Below are positions 34,489 to 44,443 of a stretch of DNA of 64,000 nt, in pieces (the stretch's first letter is position 1; every line of letters starts with the position of its first letter). The notes under the pieces are model-generated. The model made no database searches, had not been told where the DNA came from, and saw nothing but the letters and a program-made list of their open reading frames with translations. The DNA lies in contig NZ_CP029188.1 in assembly GCF_003097515.1 (NCBI RefSeq), positions 3,917,001 to 3,981,000 on the forward strand, given 5' to 3'. This stretch comes from Streptomyces tirandamycinicus. GTDB lineage: Bacteria; Actinomycetota; Actinomycetes; Streptomycetales; Streptomycetaceae. The position numbers and the translations under genes were made by a program.

Positions 34489-34521
34489 CCGTGTGATCGT
34501 CAGCAGACAGGAGTACCTCTC

Positions 34522-35532
34522 GTGACCGTCGTCGGGCCGTTCGGGCTGAGCGTGCGGGACCAGGCTCTTGAGGCCGATGTCCAGAGCGGATTGGCGGCCG
34601 TGGAGTCGGGGCTGCTCGATGCCACCAAGAGCGAGGTGCCCTTCATCACGGAGGCCGCGCAGCACCTCGTACGGGCCGGCGGGAAGCGGTTCCGGCCGCT
34701 CCTGGTGATGCTCGCGGCCCAGTTCGGCGACCCCGACGCCCCGGGTGTGGTGCCCTCGGCGGTCGTCGTCGAGCTGACCCACCTGGCGACGCTGTACCAC
34801 GACGACGTGATGGACGAGGCCGAGGTGCGCCGCGGGGTGCCCAGCGCCAACGCCCGCTGGGGGAACTCCCTCGCCGTCCTCACCGGCGACTTCCTCTTCG
34901 CCCGGGCCTCGCACATCCTGGCCGACCTCGGCCCCGAGGCCGTCCGCATCCAGGCCGAGGCGTTCGAACGCCTGGTGACCGGCCAGATCCTCGAGACGGC
35001 CGGTCCGCGCGACGGCCGGGACCCGGTGGAGCACTACCTGGACGTACTGCGCGGCAAGACCGGGTCGCTCGTCGCCGTCTCCTGCCGTTTCGGGGCGATG
35101 ATGGCGGGCGCCGACGAGCGGATCACCGCCGTCCTCACCCAGTACGGCGAGCGCCTCGGCGTCGCCTTCCAGCTCGCCGACGACGTCCTCGACATCGCCT
35201 CCGACTCCCACGAGTCCGGGAAGACCCCCGGCACCGATCTCCGCGAGGGCATCGCCACCCTCCCGGTGCTCCGGCTGCAGGAGCAGGCCGCCGCACACGG
35301 CCGGCCGGAGGACCTGGCGCTGGTCGAGCTGCTCTCCGGTGATCTGACGGACGACGCCCGGCACGCCGAGGCGCTGGCGGGACTGCGGGTCCATTCCGCC
35401 CTGGAGCAGGCCAGGCGCGACACGGTGCGCTACGCGCAGGAGGCCCGCGCGATGCTGGCGTCGCTCCCCGAGTGCACCGCGAGGGCCGCGCTGGAGGAGC
35501 TCTGCGACGCGGTGGTCCACCGCGCGGGCTGA
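34522..35532 (+). CDS. Long-chain polyprenyl diphosphate synthase
   Basis: 336 residues, GTG 34522 with AGGAG 8 nt upstream. Both Asp-rich motifs are present: DDVMD (94-98) followed by RRG, and DDVLD (220-224) followed by a GKTPGTDL loop. LVRAGGKRFRPLL binds isopentenyl diphosphate. The residues before the first motif (LATLYH) are those of long-chain enzymes. It probably makes the prenyl tail of menaquinone, consistent with nearby mqn and nuo genes; chain length cannot be read with certainty. Confidence 0.93.
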   Translation: MTVVGPFGLSVRDQALEADVQSGLAAVESGLLDATKSEVPFITEAAQHLVRAGGKRFRPLLVMLAAQFGDPDAPGVVPSAVVVELTHLATLYHDDVMDEAEVRRGVPSANARWGNSLAVLTGDFLFARASHILADLGPEAVRIQAEAFERLVTGQILETAGPRDGRDPVEHYLDVLRGKTGSLVAVSCRFGAMMAGADERITAVLTQYGERLGVAFQLADDVLDIASDSHESGKTPGTDLREGIATLPVLRLQEQAAAHGRPEDLALVELLSGDLTDDARHAEALAGLRVHSALEQARRDTVRYAQEARAMLASLPECTARAALEELCDAVVHRAG

Positions 35533-35554
35533 CGGCCTGACCGTCTCCGGACCC

Positions 35555-35585
35555 TCTTCGGAGGGGTGACCGGAGCGGTGGCCGG
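35555..35585 (+). terminator. Hairpin after the polyprenyl synthase gene
   Basis: CCCTC-TTCG-GAGGG forms a stem with a UUCG tetraloop, extended by CTCCGG and CCGGAG on the outside with internal mismatches. The rest of the gap to 35852 has GAGGGGTGACC-like repeats and no supportable gene. Confidence 0.55.
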
Positions 35586-35852
35586 AGGGGTGACCTGAGG
35601 CGGGGTGGTCCCCCGCGCGTGCCGTGCCCCGACCGCCCGACCCCTACTGGAATCGCGCCCGAACCGGCCCCCGGGTCATACCGCAGCAGTACGCGGAGTT
35701 GATCCCGGGGGCTGACGCGTGCGTCGGCGCGTTTTGGTCAGATGGAGGGCAACCACTCCTCACCGAAGCGACCGGCACGGGTGAGAATGGCGGCGCGAGT
35801 GGACTCGTGCACTGGACGGACGACGCCGCCGACCACGGAGGTAGGGCACACC

Positions 35853-37124
35853 ATGGCACCGAACGACACCGCACGGACCACCGACGAGGCAGGGGAGGGC
35901 AGCGTCGTCCGCCGGAAGGCGGCGCGTTACGCGGTCCCGGTCGCGGTGGCGGGGGTCGCCGCGGCGACCATCGGGCTCGTCCCGGCGCTCGCCGCGTCCG
36001 GTGACCCCGATCTGCCGGACGTCACGGCACAGGAACTCATCGCGAAGATCGCCGCGTCGGACGCGGAGCAGCTGTCCGGCACGGTCAAGATCACCACCGA
36101 TCTGGGCCTTCCGTCGCTCGCCGGGCTGGCCGGGGGCGTCGCGGACGGCCTCGCACCCGGCGGCGGCGAGGGCGGCTCGTCCGCCTCGCCCGACGCCAGG
36201 CTGATGGAGCTGGCGTCCGGCACCCACACGCTGCGGATCGCGGCAGACGGCCCGGACCGGCAGAAGCTGTCGATCCTGGACGACGCGGCGGAGTACAGCG
36301 TCATCCACAACGGCGACGACGTCTGGGCCTACGACAGCAAGTCCAACGAGGTCTACCACGGCGAGGGCGCCGGGGCGGCCGCCGAGCGGGAGCACCCGGC
36401 TCCCCAGGAGCCGCCCGCCACCCCGAAGGAGCTCGCCGACGAGGTGCTGAAGGCCGCGGGTGACACCACCTCGGTGACCGTCGACGGCACGGCCCGGATC
36501 GCCGGACGGGACGCCTACCAGTTGCTTGTGAAGCCCAAGCAGAGCGGCTCGACCGTCGGCTCCGTCAGGATCGCGGTGGACGCGCGGAACGGTGTGCCGC
36601 TGAAGTTCACCCTGCTGCCGAGCGGCGGCGGGAAGGCCGTGGTCGACGCGGGCTTCACCAAGGTCGACTTCTCCCGGCCGCCCGCGTCGACCTTCGACTT
36701 CACCCCGCCGAAGGGCGCCAAGGTGACCGAGGCGGACGAGCTCCACGACCGGGAGGAGGGGGCGTCCGAGCACGGCGAGGGCCTGAAGGGACTGAAGGGC
36801 CTCAAGGGTCTCGAAGGCCTGGGGCCCGTCGGCGAGGACGGCCGGGCGGTGAACGTCATCGGCGAGGGCTGGACGGCCATCGCGGAGATCAGGACCTCCG
36901 GCGGCGAGGGCTCCACCGCCCCGGAGCCGGGCGACGCCCCGCCGGAGGCCCAGAAGTTCCTGGAATCCTTCGGCGACCGCGTGAAGGGCGACTTCGGCAC
37001 CGGTACGGTCTTCAAGACCCGTCTGGTCAACGCACTCATGACCGACGACGGCACGATATACGTCGGCGCGGTCACCCAGGACGCCCTCGTCGGGGCGGCG
37101 AACGCGGCGAACGCGGCGCGGTAG
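35853..37124 (+). CDS. LolA-like secreted or membrane-anchored lipoprotein-carrier-fold protein
   Basis: 423 residues, ATG 35853, GGAGG 11 nt upstream. An N-terminal hydrophobic segment (YAVPVAVAGVAAATIGLVPALAA without a lipobox Cys) is a signal or anchor. The remainder alternates beta strands in the LolA/DUF2092 manner: ELIAKIAASDAEQLSGTVKI, HTLRIAADGPDRQKLSILDD, VWAYDSKSNEVYH, FDFTPPKGAKV. A GLKGLKGLKGLEGLG repeat (about residues 310-324) precedes a conserved C-terminal domain. Family members carry lipids or sense the envelope. An ABC exporter follows, so the three may act together; this is inference. Confidence 0.75.
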   Translation: MAPNDTARTTDEAGEGSVVRRKAARYAVPVAVAGVAAATIGLVPALAASGDPDLPDVTAQELIAKIAASDAEQLSGTVKITTDLGLPSLAGLAGGVADGLAPGGGEGGSSASPDARLMELASGTHTLRIAADGPDRQKLSILDDAAEYSVIHNGDDVWAYDSKSNEVYHGEGAGAAAEREHPAPQEPPATPKELADEVLKAAGDTTSVTVDGTARIAGRDAYQLLVKPKQSGSTVGSVRIAVDARNGVPLKFTLLPSGGGKAVVDAGFTKVDFSRPPASTFDFTPPKGAKVTEADELHDREEGASEHGEGLKGLKGLKGLEGLGPVGEDGRAVNVIGEGWTAIAEIRTSGGEGSTAPEPGDAPPEAQKFLESFGDRVKGDFGTGTVFKTRLVNALMTDDGTIYVGAVTQDALVGAANAANAAR

Positions 37125-37210
37125 GACCGGCGGAGGTGCGGGGCGGCTCCACCGCGCCCCGCACCTCTGTGCGTGCGCCCTGCCCACGCAAAGGCCGGGA
37201 GGCCGGGAGG

Positions 37211-37234
37211 CTCACGAGCTCACGAGCTCACGAA
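37211..37234. repeat. Octamer tandem repeat before the ABC transporter gene
   Basis: Three copies of CTCACGAG (the last imperfect) end just before the GGGGGG ribosome site of the gene at 37245. Copy number would alter the leader only. Confidence 0.6.
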
Positions 37235-37244
37235 GGGGGGACGC

Positions 37245-38186
37245 ATGACCGGCGTCGCCGTCATCGAGACGCGCGGGCTCACCAAGCGGTACCGGAGCGG
37301 CCCGCCCGCCGTCGACCGGCTCGACCTCGAGGTGCCCGCCGGGAGCGTCTTCGGCTTCCTCGGGCCGAACGGATCGGGCAAGACGACCACGATCCGGCTG
37401 CTGCTCGGGCTGGTCGCGCCGAGCGCGGGCACCGCGACCGTCCTGGGGGCACCCATGCCCGGTGCCGCGAGGGCCGTGCTGCCCAGGGTCGGCGCGCTGA
37501 TCGAAGGCCCGGCGCTTTACGGGCATCTGAGCGGCCGGGACAACCTCGTGCGGTACGACGCGGCGGATCCGACGGCCGACCCCCGCACCCGCCGTCCCCG
37601 GGTCGCCGCGGCGCTCGACCGGGTGGGGCTCTCCGCGGCGGCGTCACGCCGGGCCGGCACGTACTCGCTCGGCATGAAGCAGCGCCTCGGACTCGCCGCA
37701 GCCCTGCTCCGGCCGCGCAGCCTGCTCGTGCTGGACGAGCCCACCAACGGCCTGGACCCGCAGGGCATGCGGGAGATGCGGGCGCTGATCAGAGGACTCG
37801 CGGCGGACGGCACCACGGTCTTCCTCTCCTCCCATCTCCTCGACGAGATCGAGCAGGTCTGCACCCACGCCGCCGTGATGAACCGCGGCGCCCTGATCGC
37901 GCGGGGCTCCGTCGCCGAACTCGCCGCGCACACCCGCGGACGGCTGTCGGTCACCGGACCCGACCCCGCGGACGCCGTACGCGTACTGAAGGAGCTGGGC
38001 GTCACCGATCTGGCCGTGGTGGGCGACCGGGTGACCGGGGACCCGCCCGCGGAGGCCGAACCGGCCGACATCAACGCGGCGCTGGTGCGGGCGGGGGTGC
38101 GGGTACGGGCCTTCGGCCGGGAACGGGCCTCTCTGGAGGACGCGTTCGTGGCCCTGACGGGGGAGGGCTTCGATGTCGCGGGCTGA
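37245..38186 (+). CDS. ABC transporter ATP-binding protein
   Basis: 313 residues, ATG 37245 after an AAGGGGGG site. Walker A is GPNGSGKT (40-47), the signature SLGMKQRLGLA begins at 141 and Walker B is LLVLDEP (160-166). The C-terminal 90 residues are the extension common to exporters of the DrrA/CcmA type. It pairs with the permease gene, which it overlaps by 14 nt. The substrate is unknown; the LolA-like gene upstream is a possible partner. Confidence 0.93.
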   Translation: MTGVAVIETRGLTKRYRSGPPAVDRLDLEVPAGSVFGFLGPNGSGKTTTIRLLLGLVAPSAGTATVLGAPMPGAARAVLPRVGALIEGPALYGHLSGRDNLVRYDAADPTADPRTRRPRVAAALDRVGLSAAASRRAGTYSLGMKQRLGLAAALLRPRSLLVLDEPTNGLDPQGMREMRALIRGLAADGTTVFLSSHLLDEIEQVCTHAAVMNRGALIARGSVAELAAHTRGRLSVTGPDPADAVRVLKELGVTDLAVVGDRVTGDPPAEAEPADINAALVRAGVRVRAFGRERASLEDAFVALTGEGFDVAG

Positions 38187-39174
38187 TCCACGCCCCGGGG
38201 CGGCGGAGACCGCGGGGACCGCAGGGGCCGATGGGACCTCTGGGTCAGCGGGGTCCGGTGTGACCTCCGGGGCGCCTGAAGGGGAACGGGTGGACGCTCT
38301 TCCCGGGACGACGAGGACCGCCGACCGGTCCGCGCGGCCGCTGTGGACCCTCGGCCTCTTCCGCTCCGAACTGGCGACGACCTTCCGCCGCCGGCGCACC
38401 CTCGCTCTGCTGGGCGTCCTCGCCGCCGTGCCCGTGCTGATCGGCTTCGCCGTCAGGGCCGAGACCGCGGGCGGCGGTTCGGTCGGCGACGGCGGTGGTC
38501 AGGGACCGGCGTTCTTCACCCAGATCACCCACAACGGCCTGTTCCTCGTCTTCGCCGCACTCGCCGCGACCCTGCCGGTGTTCCTGCCCATGGCGGTCGG
38601 TGTCGTCGCGGGGGACGCGATCGCGGGCGAGGCGAGCAGCGGGACGCTGCGCTACCTGCTCGTGGCCCCCGCCGGCCGGACCCGGCTGCTGCTCGTCAAG
38701 TACGCGACCGCAGTGGCCTTCTGCCTGGCCGCGACCCTCGCCGTGGCGGTCTCGGCTCTCCTGGCCGGAGCCGCGCTCTTCCCCGTCGGAGAGGTCACCA
38801 CCATCTCCGGAACCCGGATCTCCTTCGGGCAGGGGCTGTTCCGCGCCCTGCTGATCGCGGTGCTGGTGGCCGTGTCGCTCACCGGGCTCGCGGCATTGGG
38901 GCTGTTCGTCTCGACGCTCACCGGGAGCGGTGTCGCGGCGATGGCGGCGACGGTCGGGCTGGTCGTCACCGCGCAGATCCTGGACGCCGTTCCGCAGTTG
39001 GACGCGCTGCACCCGTACCTCTTCCCGCACTACTGGCTGTCGTTCGCGGACGTGCTGCGGGAACCGGTCCTCTGGGACGACATCCTGCGCAACCTCGGGC
39101 TCCAGGGCGTGTACGCGGCGGTGTTCGGCTCGGCGGCGTGGGCGCGGTTCACCTCGAAGGACATCACCGCCTGA
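38173..39174 (+). CDS. ABC-2 type transporter permease
   Basis: 333 residues, ATG 38173 inside the end of the ATPase gene. About 55 residues of Gly/Ala/Thr/Ser-rich sequence precede the conserved start LFRSELATTFRRRRTLALL. Six hydrophobic segments follow, with the typical VAGDAIAGEASSGTLRYLLV loop after the second. It forms the membrane channel of the exporter with the ATPase encoded upstream. Confidence 0.9.
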   Translation: MSRADPRPGAAETAGTAGADGTSGSAGSGVTSGAPEGERVDALPGTTRTADRSARPLWTLGLFRSELATTFRRRRTLALLGVLAAVPVLIGFAVRAETAGGGSVGDGGGQGPAFFTQITHNGLFLVFAALAATLPVFLPMAVGVVAGDAIAGEASSGTLRYLLVAPAGRTRLLLVKYATAVAFCLAATLAVAVSALLAGAALFPVGEVTTISGTRISFGQGLFRALLIAVLVAVSLTGLAALGLFVSTLTGSGVAAMAATVGLVVTAQILDAVPQLDALHPYLFPHYWLSFADVLREPVLWDDILRNLGLQGVYAAVFGSAAWARFTSKDITA

Positions 39175-39287
39175 CGGCGCGGTACGGCCTGACGGCGTGG
39201 TACGGCCGGGCAGGGCGCGTCCGGCCGGGCAGCGTGGTACGGCCGGGCAGGGCGCGTACGGCCGGGGGCGCCTCCGGCCCGGGGGCG

Positions 39288-39322
39288 ACCGCATGCGCAC
39301 GCGGTGTCCGCGTGCGCATGCG
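39288..39322. terminator. Bidirectional terminator
   Basis: CCGCATGCGCACGCGG pairs perfectly with its complement over 16 bp around a TGT loop. It lies between the permease gene and the convergent aminopeptidase gene and can serve both. GTACGGCCGGGCAG-like repeats fill 39180-39270. Confidence 0.85.
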
Positions 39323-39353
39323 GCCCGTGGGGGGTGGGTCCGGAGCCGCCGGT

Positions 39354-40709
39354 TCAGAAGGTGAGCCGCCAGCTGTCGATGTAGCCGGTGTCGTAGCGGG
39401 CCACGTCCTGCACCCTGAGCTGCCAGGTGCCGTTCGCGGTCTCGCTGGAGGCGTTCACGGTGTACGTCGCGATGACGTTGTCGGCGGAGTCGCTGCTGCT
39501 GGAGTTCTTCAGCCGGTACGCGGTGCCGTCCGGCGCCAGCAGGTCGACCACGAGGTCGCCCCGCCAGGTGTGCTTGATATCCACGCCCACCTTGAGGGTG
39601 GCCGGCGCGTTGCCCGTGCGGCCGGACACGGTGACGGGCGAGGTCACCGCGGCGCCGTTGTCCGGAATGGCGACGTCCTGGGTGTTCTCGAAGACGTCGC
39701 CGGGCGGCACGGTCGACCCGGCGGACAGCGCCCAGACGGCGTGCGCAATGGCGTCGCTGTTGCGGTCGAGCGCGGTGTCGTTGATGTTCGACGTGGTGTC
39801 GCAGGACGAGTGGTAGCAGCGGTCGAAGGCCTGGCCGGCCGTCCCGCCCCACTTCTGCGCCTGCGCGCTCGACTTGGTACGGCTGGCGCCCGTGAACAGC
39901 CCGCCCACCGCTATCCCGACGTTCTTGAACGAGGCATGGTCCGAACGGCCGTCGCCCTCGGTCTCGATCTCGGTCGGCACACCGATTCCGGCGTAGAAGT
40001 CCTTGAACGTCTGCTCGATCACCGGGTCGTCGTCGTACACGAAGTAGCCCGGGTTCGGCGACCCGATCATGTCGAAGTTGAGATAGCCGGAGATCTTCGA
40101 ACGGTCCGCGGACGAGAGGTTGCTGACGTGGTACCGGGAGCCGACGAGCCCCAGTTCCTCCGCACCCCACCAGGCGAAGCGCAGATGCTTCGCGGGCTGC
40201 AGCTGGGCCCGGGAGACGGCCAGGGCGGTCTCCAGCACACCGGCCGAACCGGAGCCGTTGTCGTTCATGCCCGGTCCCGAGCTCACGGAGTCCAGGTGGG
40301 CGCCTGCCATCAGCACCTGGTTGGGGTCGCCGCCCGGCCAGTCGGCGATCAGGTTGTAGCCGGTGGCGCCGGAGGAGGTGAACTGCTGCACCGTGGTGGT
40401 GAATCCGGCCGCGTCCAGCTTGGCCTTCAGGTAGTCGACCGACGCCTTGTAGCCGGGCCGACCGTGGGCGCGGTTGCCGCCGTTGGCGCCGGCTATGGAC
40501 TGGAGTTCGGACAGATGTGCCTTGACGTTGGCGAGCGGGATGTCCGGGGCGGCGAGCGCCGCCGGGGAAGTGGCGGCGCTCACCCGGGAGTCGGGCGCGG
40601 CGGCGGGTGGTCCGCCGGGTGCCGCCGCCGCCGGAACCGCCGCGGTGAGCAGCCCGGCGAGGGCGAGTGCCGTGGCGGCGGCGGTGCGTCTATGAGCGGA
40701 GTGACTCAT
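39354..40709 (-). CDS. Secreted M28 aminopeptidase with P-domain (Streptomyces griseus aminopeptidase type)
   Basis: 451 residues, ATG 40709, GGAG 6-7 nt upstream. A signal peptide (AAATALALAGLLTAAVPAAAA) is followed by a propeptide. The M28 domain has the two-zinc ligands His138 (GAHLDS), Asp150 (GMNDNGSGSAG), Glu184/185 (AEELGLVGS), Asp213 (NFDMIGS) and His258 (RSDHASF). A proprotein-convertase P-domain covers about 350-451 and ends DSWRLTF. It releases N-terminal, often large hydrophobic, residues outside the cell. Confidence 0.94.
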   Translation of the reverse strand: MSHSAHRRTAAATALALAGLLTAAVPAAAAPGGPPAAAPDSRVSAATSPAALAAPDIPLANVKAHLSELQSIAGANGGNRAHGRPGYKASVDYLKAKLDAAGFTTTVQQFTSSGATGYNLIADWPGGDPNQVLMAGAHLDSVSSGPGMNDNGSGSAGVLETALAVSRAQLQPAKHLRFAWWGAEELGLVGSRYHVSNLSSADRSKISGYLNFDMIGSPNPGYFVYDDDPVIEQTFKDFYAGIGVPTEIETEGDGRSDHASFKNVGIAVGGLFTGASRTKSSAQAQKWGGTAGQAFDRCYHSSCDTTSNINDTALDRNSDAIAHAVWALSAGSTVPPGDVFENTQDVAIPDNGAAVTSPVTVSGRTGNAPATLKVGVDIKHTWRGDLVVDLLAPDGTAYRLKNSSSSDSADNVIATYTVNASSETANGTWQLRVQDVARYDTGYIDSWRLTF

Positions 40710-41666
40710 GTGGGGGCTCCGGATTCCGTACGGGGACAGGACGGAACGTGCGAGACCCCCTGCGACGACGGCGTCGCAGGGTGCTGGAGCTGTGCGCGGT
40801 GCGGCTGTGTGCTGAATGTTCAGCGAGATGGTGACTGACCGTCAAGGGCGGAAACCGGTCAGTCGGGTTCGATAGACGGACATCCCGGAACGATCAACTC
40901 CGCCAGCCGCTCGGAGCGGAATGCGACTGCCGCCGCTGCGTGGTGCGCACCATGGACCGCCGGCCGGACGCGCGGGTGTGGACCTCGCCGCCACGGCCTG
41001 TGGGCTGCGTGGGACGGTCACACGGGGTTGGTGGGCCGGTCGCGGGGGGCGCCCCTGCCCGGCCCGGTGCCCCTCGTGCCGTGTGGCTTCCGGTGCGGGG
41101 CCGTCGTGCGCGGGTGCCATGCCGCCGAGCCGGCCGGGCAGCCGGTGCCGCTCGCGTACCTCTGCCGGGAGCGGCCCCGCGGGCGTCCGCCGTGTGCTTC
41201 GACGGCTTCCGTCGGGATCGGCTCCGGGTGCGGGCGAGGCTTCCGGGTGTGGCTCGGTTGCCGGGGTGTGCGGGGTGTGCGGGGTGTGGGCCTGTTCTCG
41301 AGGTGCGCGGGTGCGCGGGTGCCCGGGTGCCCGGGGCGTGGCTCCGTTCTCGGGGTGCTCGTGACTGTCTCGGGATGCTCGGTTGCCGGGGTGCTTGAGG
41401 TGCGAGCCTGTTCTCCGGGCGCGCGGGCGCGCGGGTGCTCGGGTGCTCGGGTGCTTTCGGCGTCGTTCTGCCCTCGGGGCGCGCCGGAGGAGTGAAGCCG
41501 CCGCCCCGGTACCCGCTGGAGGAGCGGCCGTCCGGCGAGTCCCGGGCCGATGGCCTCCTCGTGCGGGTCGTCCGGATGCCGGACGGCGGCCGGATACCGT
41601 CATGCCCGGCGACTGCGCCCCCGTGCCCCTCGGCGGTCAGGGCTCCGCGCACGGTGACCCCGCTCC

Positions 41667-41741
41667 GGCAGGTCCCGTTCCGGCAGGTCCCGTTCCGGCA
41701 GGTCCCGTTCCGGCAGGTCCCGTTCCGGCAGGTCCTGCTCG
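41667..41741. repeat. 15-bp tandem repeat
   Basis: Four perfect copies of GGCAGGTCCCGTTCC and a fifth diverged copy lie head to tail. A unit of 15 bp keeps every frame open, which explains the overlapping open frames. Confidence 0.9.
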
Positions 41742-41877
41742 GCAGGGGGTGGTCCCGCCCCCCGTGCCGCTACGAGGTGCCGCACGATTCGGTCCATCGG
41801 ACCGGCAGAGACGCGAAGGACGGGCCCACTCGGGCCGAGCGCGACGGACGGCCCCACCCGGGTCGACAGTCGTCGGC

Positions 41878-41940
41878 GGCATCCGCGGCATCCGCGGCAT
41901 CCGCGGCATCCGCGGCATCCGCGGCATCCGCGGCATCCGC
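41878..41940. repeat. 9-bp tandem repeat downstream of rarD
   Basis: Seven perfect copies of GGCATCCGC end 50 bp past the stop codon of the RarD gene. This perfect array suggests recent slippage. Confidence 0.92.
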
Positions 41941-41990
41941 GGCGCAGGCCCGCGGTCCGGTCGCCGCCGCCCGTACCCGCAGCGCCGTCG

Positions 41991-42995
41991 TCAGGCGGCG
42001 GGCTCCGGACGCCGCTCGGAAGCCGCCTCCGGGGCCGCCGGAGCCTCGGGTGCCGTGCCCGCGGCGGCCGCGGCGCGGGCCTCGGCCGCGAGGCGCGCCG
42101 CCTCCGCCCGGACCCGCCGGGCGTTGCGCAGCGCGTCCCAGGTGAGGATGGTCAGGGCCAGCCAGACCAGCGAGAATCCGGCCCACCGCTCGGCGGGCAT
42201 GGCCTCGTGGAAGTAGAGGACACCCAGCAGGAACTGGAACACCGGCGCCAGGTACTGCAGCAGCCCCAGCGTCGACAGCGGCACCCGGATCGCGGCCGCG
42301 CCGAAGCAGATCAGTGGGACGGCGGTGACGATCCCGGTGGCGGCGAGCAGCGCGGTGTGCCCGGCGCCGTGCGCGCCGAAGTCGGCCGCACCCCGGGAGC
42401 CCAGCCACAGCAGATAGGCGAGGGCCGGCAGGAACTGCACCGCCGTCTCGGCCGCCAGCGATTCGAGGCCGCCGATGTTGGTCTTCTTCTTCAGCAGCCC
42501 GTAGACGGCGAACGAGAAGGCCAGGATGAGCGAGATCCACGGCGGCCGGCCGTATCCGGCCGTGAGTACCAGCACCGCGGCGAAGCCGACGCCGACGGCC
42601 GCCCACTGCGCGGGCCGCAGCCGCTCCTTCAGCAGCAGCACACCCATGGCGATGGTGACCAGCGGGTTGATGAAGTAGCCCAGCGACGCCTCCACCACCT
42701 GGCCCGCGTTGACCGCCCAGATGTAGACACCCCAGTTCACCGTGATCACCGTGGCGCCGACGGAGATCAGGCCGAGCCTGCGCCGGTCCCGAAGCAGGGG
42801 GCGCAGCCATCCCCAGCGGCGCAGCACCAGCAGGGCGATGCCGACGACCGCGAGTGACCAGACCATGCGATGGGCGAGGATCTCGACGGCTCCGGCCGGC
42901 TTCAGCAGCGGCCAGAAGAGGGGGACCAGGCCCCACATCCCGTAGGCGCCCATCCCGTACAGCAGGCCTATGCGCTGCTCGTTCTCCGCCTTCAC
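41991..42995 (-). CDS. rarD: RarD family EamA transporter
   Basis: 334 residues, GTG 42995 with AGGAGG 4-5 nt upstream. Ten hydrophobic segments in two EamA repeats are visible, with the RarD hallmarks GLLYGMGAYGMWGLVPLFWP, EILAHRMVWSL, VNWGVYIWAV, EASLGYFINPL and LQYLAPVFQFLLGVL. The family exports drugs or metabolites; the role of RarD is not settled. The last 50 residues are an Ala/Glu-rich tail. A long palindrome lies about 90 nt upstream. Confidence 0.92.
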   Translation of the reverse strand: MKAENEQRIGLLYGMGAYGMWGLVPLFWPLLKPAGAVEILAHRMVWSLAVVGIALLVLRRWGWLRPLLRDRRRLGLISVGATVITVNWGVYIWAVNAGQVVEASLGYFINPLVTIAMGVLLLKERLRPAQWAAVGVGFAAVLVLTAGYGRPPWISLILAFSFAVYGLLKKKTNIGGLESLAAETAVQFLPALAYLLWLGSRGAADFGAHGAGHTALLAATGIVTAVPLICFGAAAIRVPLSTLGLLQYLAPVFQFLLGVLYFHEAMPAERWAGFSLVWLALTILTWDALRNARRVRAEAARLAAEARAAAAAGTAPEAPAAPEAASERRPEPAA

Positions 42996-43085
42996 CGAAC
43001 CTCCTGCCGCCCCGGCCGCCTGTGCCGCCGTGTGCCGCCCATGCCGCCCTGTACTGGTCGAAGGTAGCGCCGGGCAGGGCGCGAT

Positions 43086-43115
43086 GTCATGTCCGTATCG
43101 CTATACGGTCATGAC
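43086..43115. promoter_or_regulatory. 30-bp palindrome upstream of rarD
   Basis: GTCATGTCCGTAT and ATACGGTCATGAC are inverted repeats matching at 12 of 13 positions around CGCT. The size and symmetry suit a dimeric repressor, and the site sits where the rarD promoter should be. The regulator is unknown. Confidence 0.55.
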
Positions 43116-43270
43116 GAGGCGATCGGCGGTGCGCCCGGACGGCGTGGCCCCCCTGACGACGGCCCGGACGGTGTGGCGGTTCCCCCAGTGCGACGGCCCG
43201 CTGACTGCGAGCGTCCGGGCCGGGTGTGACCTTCCGGGACGGGTGTGACCGTCCGAGCCCGGCGCGCGCC

Positions 43271-43333
43271 GGTCAAGACGAGGCCGGTCAGGACGAGGCC
43301 CGGTCAGGACGAGGCCCGGTCAGGACGAGGCCC
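43271..43333. repeat. 16-bp tandem repeat downstream of korB
   Basis: GGTCAGGACGAGGCCC is present in three perfect copies, preceded by one shortened copy. The array runs into the korB terminator. The rest of 42996-43381 shows no gene. Confidence 0.88.
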
Positions 43334-43357
43334 GGACCTCCTGAGCGGAGGTCCGGG
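43331..43357 (-). terminator. Terminator of the korAB operon
   Basis: CCCGGACCTCC and GGAGGTCCGGG form a perfect 11-bp stem with a 5-nt loop, 25 nt downstream of the korB stop on the minus strand. Confidence 0.85.
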
Positions 43358-43381
43358 CCGGTGTCCGGGAGGGGCCGGGCG

Positions 43382-44435
<1,054 letters not shown>

Positions 44436-44443
<8 letters not shown>

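Larger units (their letters stand above)
40710..41990. other. Gene-poor, repeat-rich intergenic region
   Basis: In 1.28 kb neither strand has a frame with a recognisable domain, a credible start or typical codon bias. Long open frames here are made of Pro/Thr/His or Gly/Val/Arg repeats and look like by-products of GC-rich DNA. The DNA is built from GCGGGTGC/CGGGGTGT-like words plus two clear tandem arrays (41667-41741, 41878-41940). Confidence 0.65.

Noticed and set aside
40842..41652. Two long overlapping open frames of about 250 codons on the minus strand
   Set aside because: They consist of Pro/Thr/Arg/His repeats, have no domain, no ribosome site and overlap each other completely.
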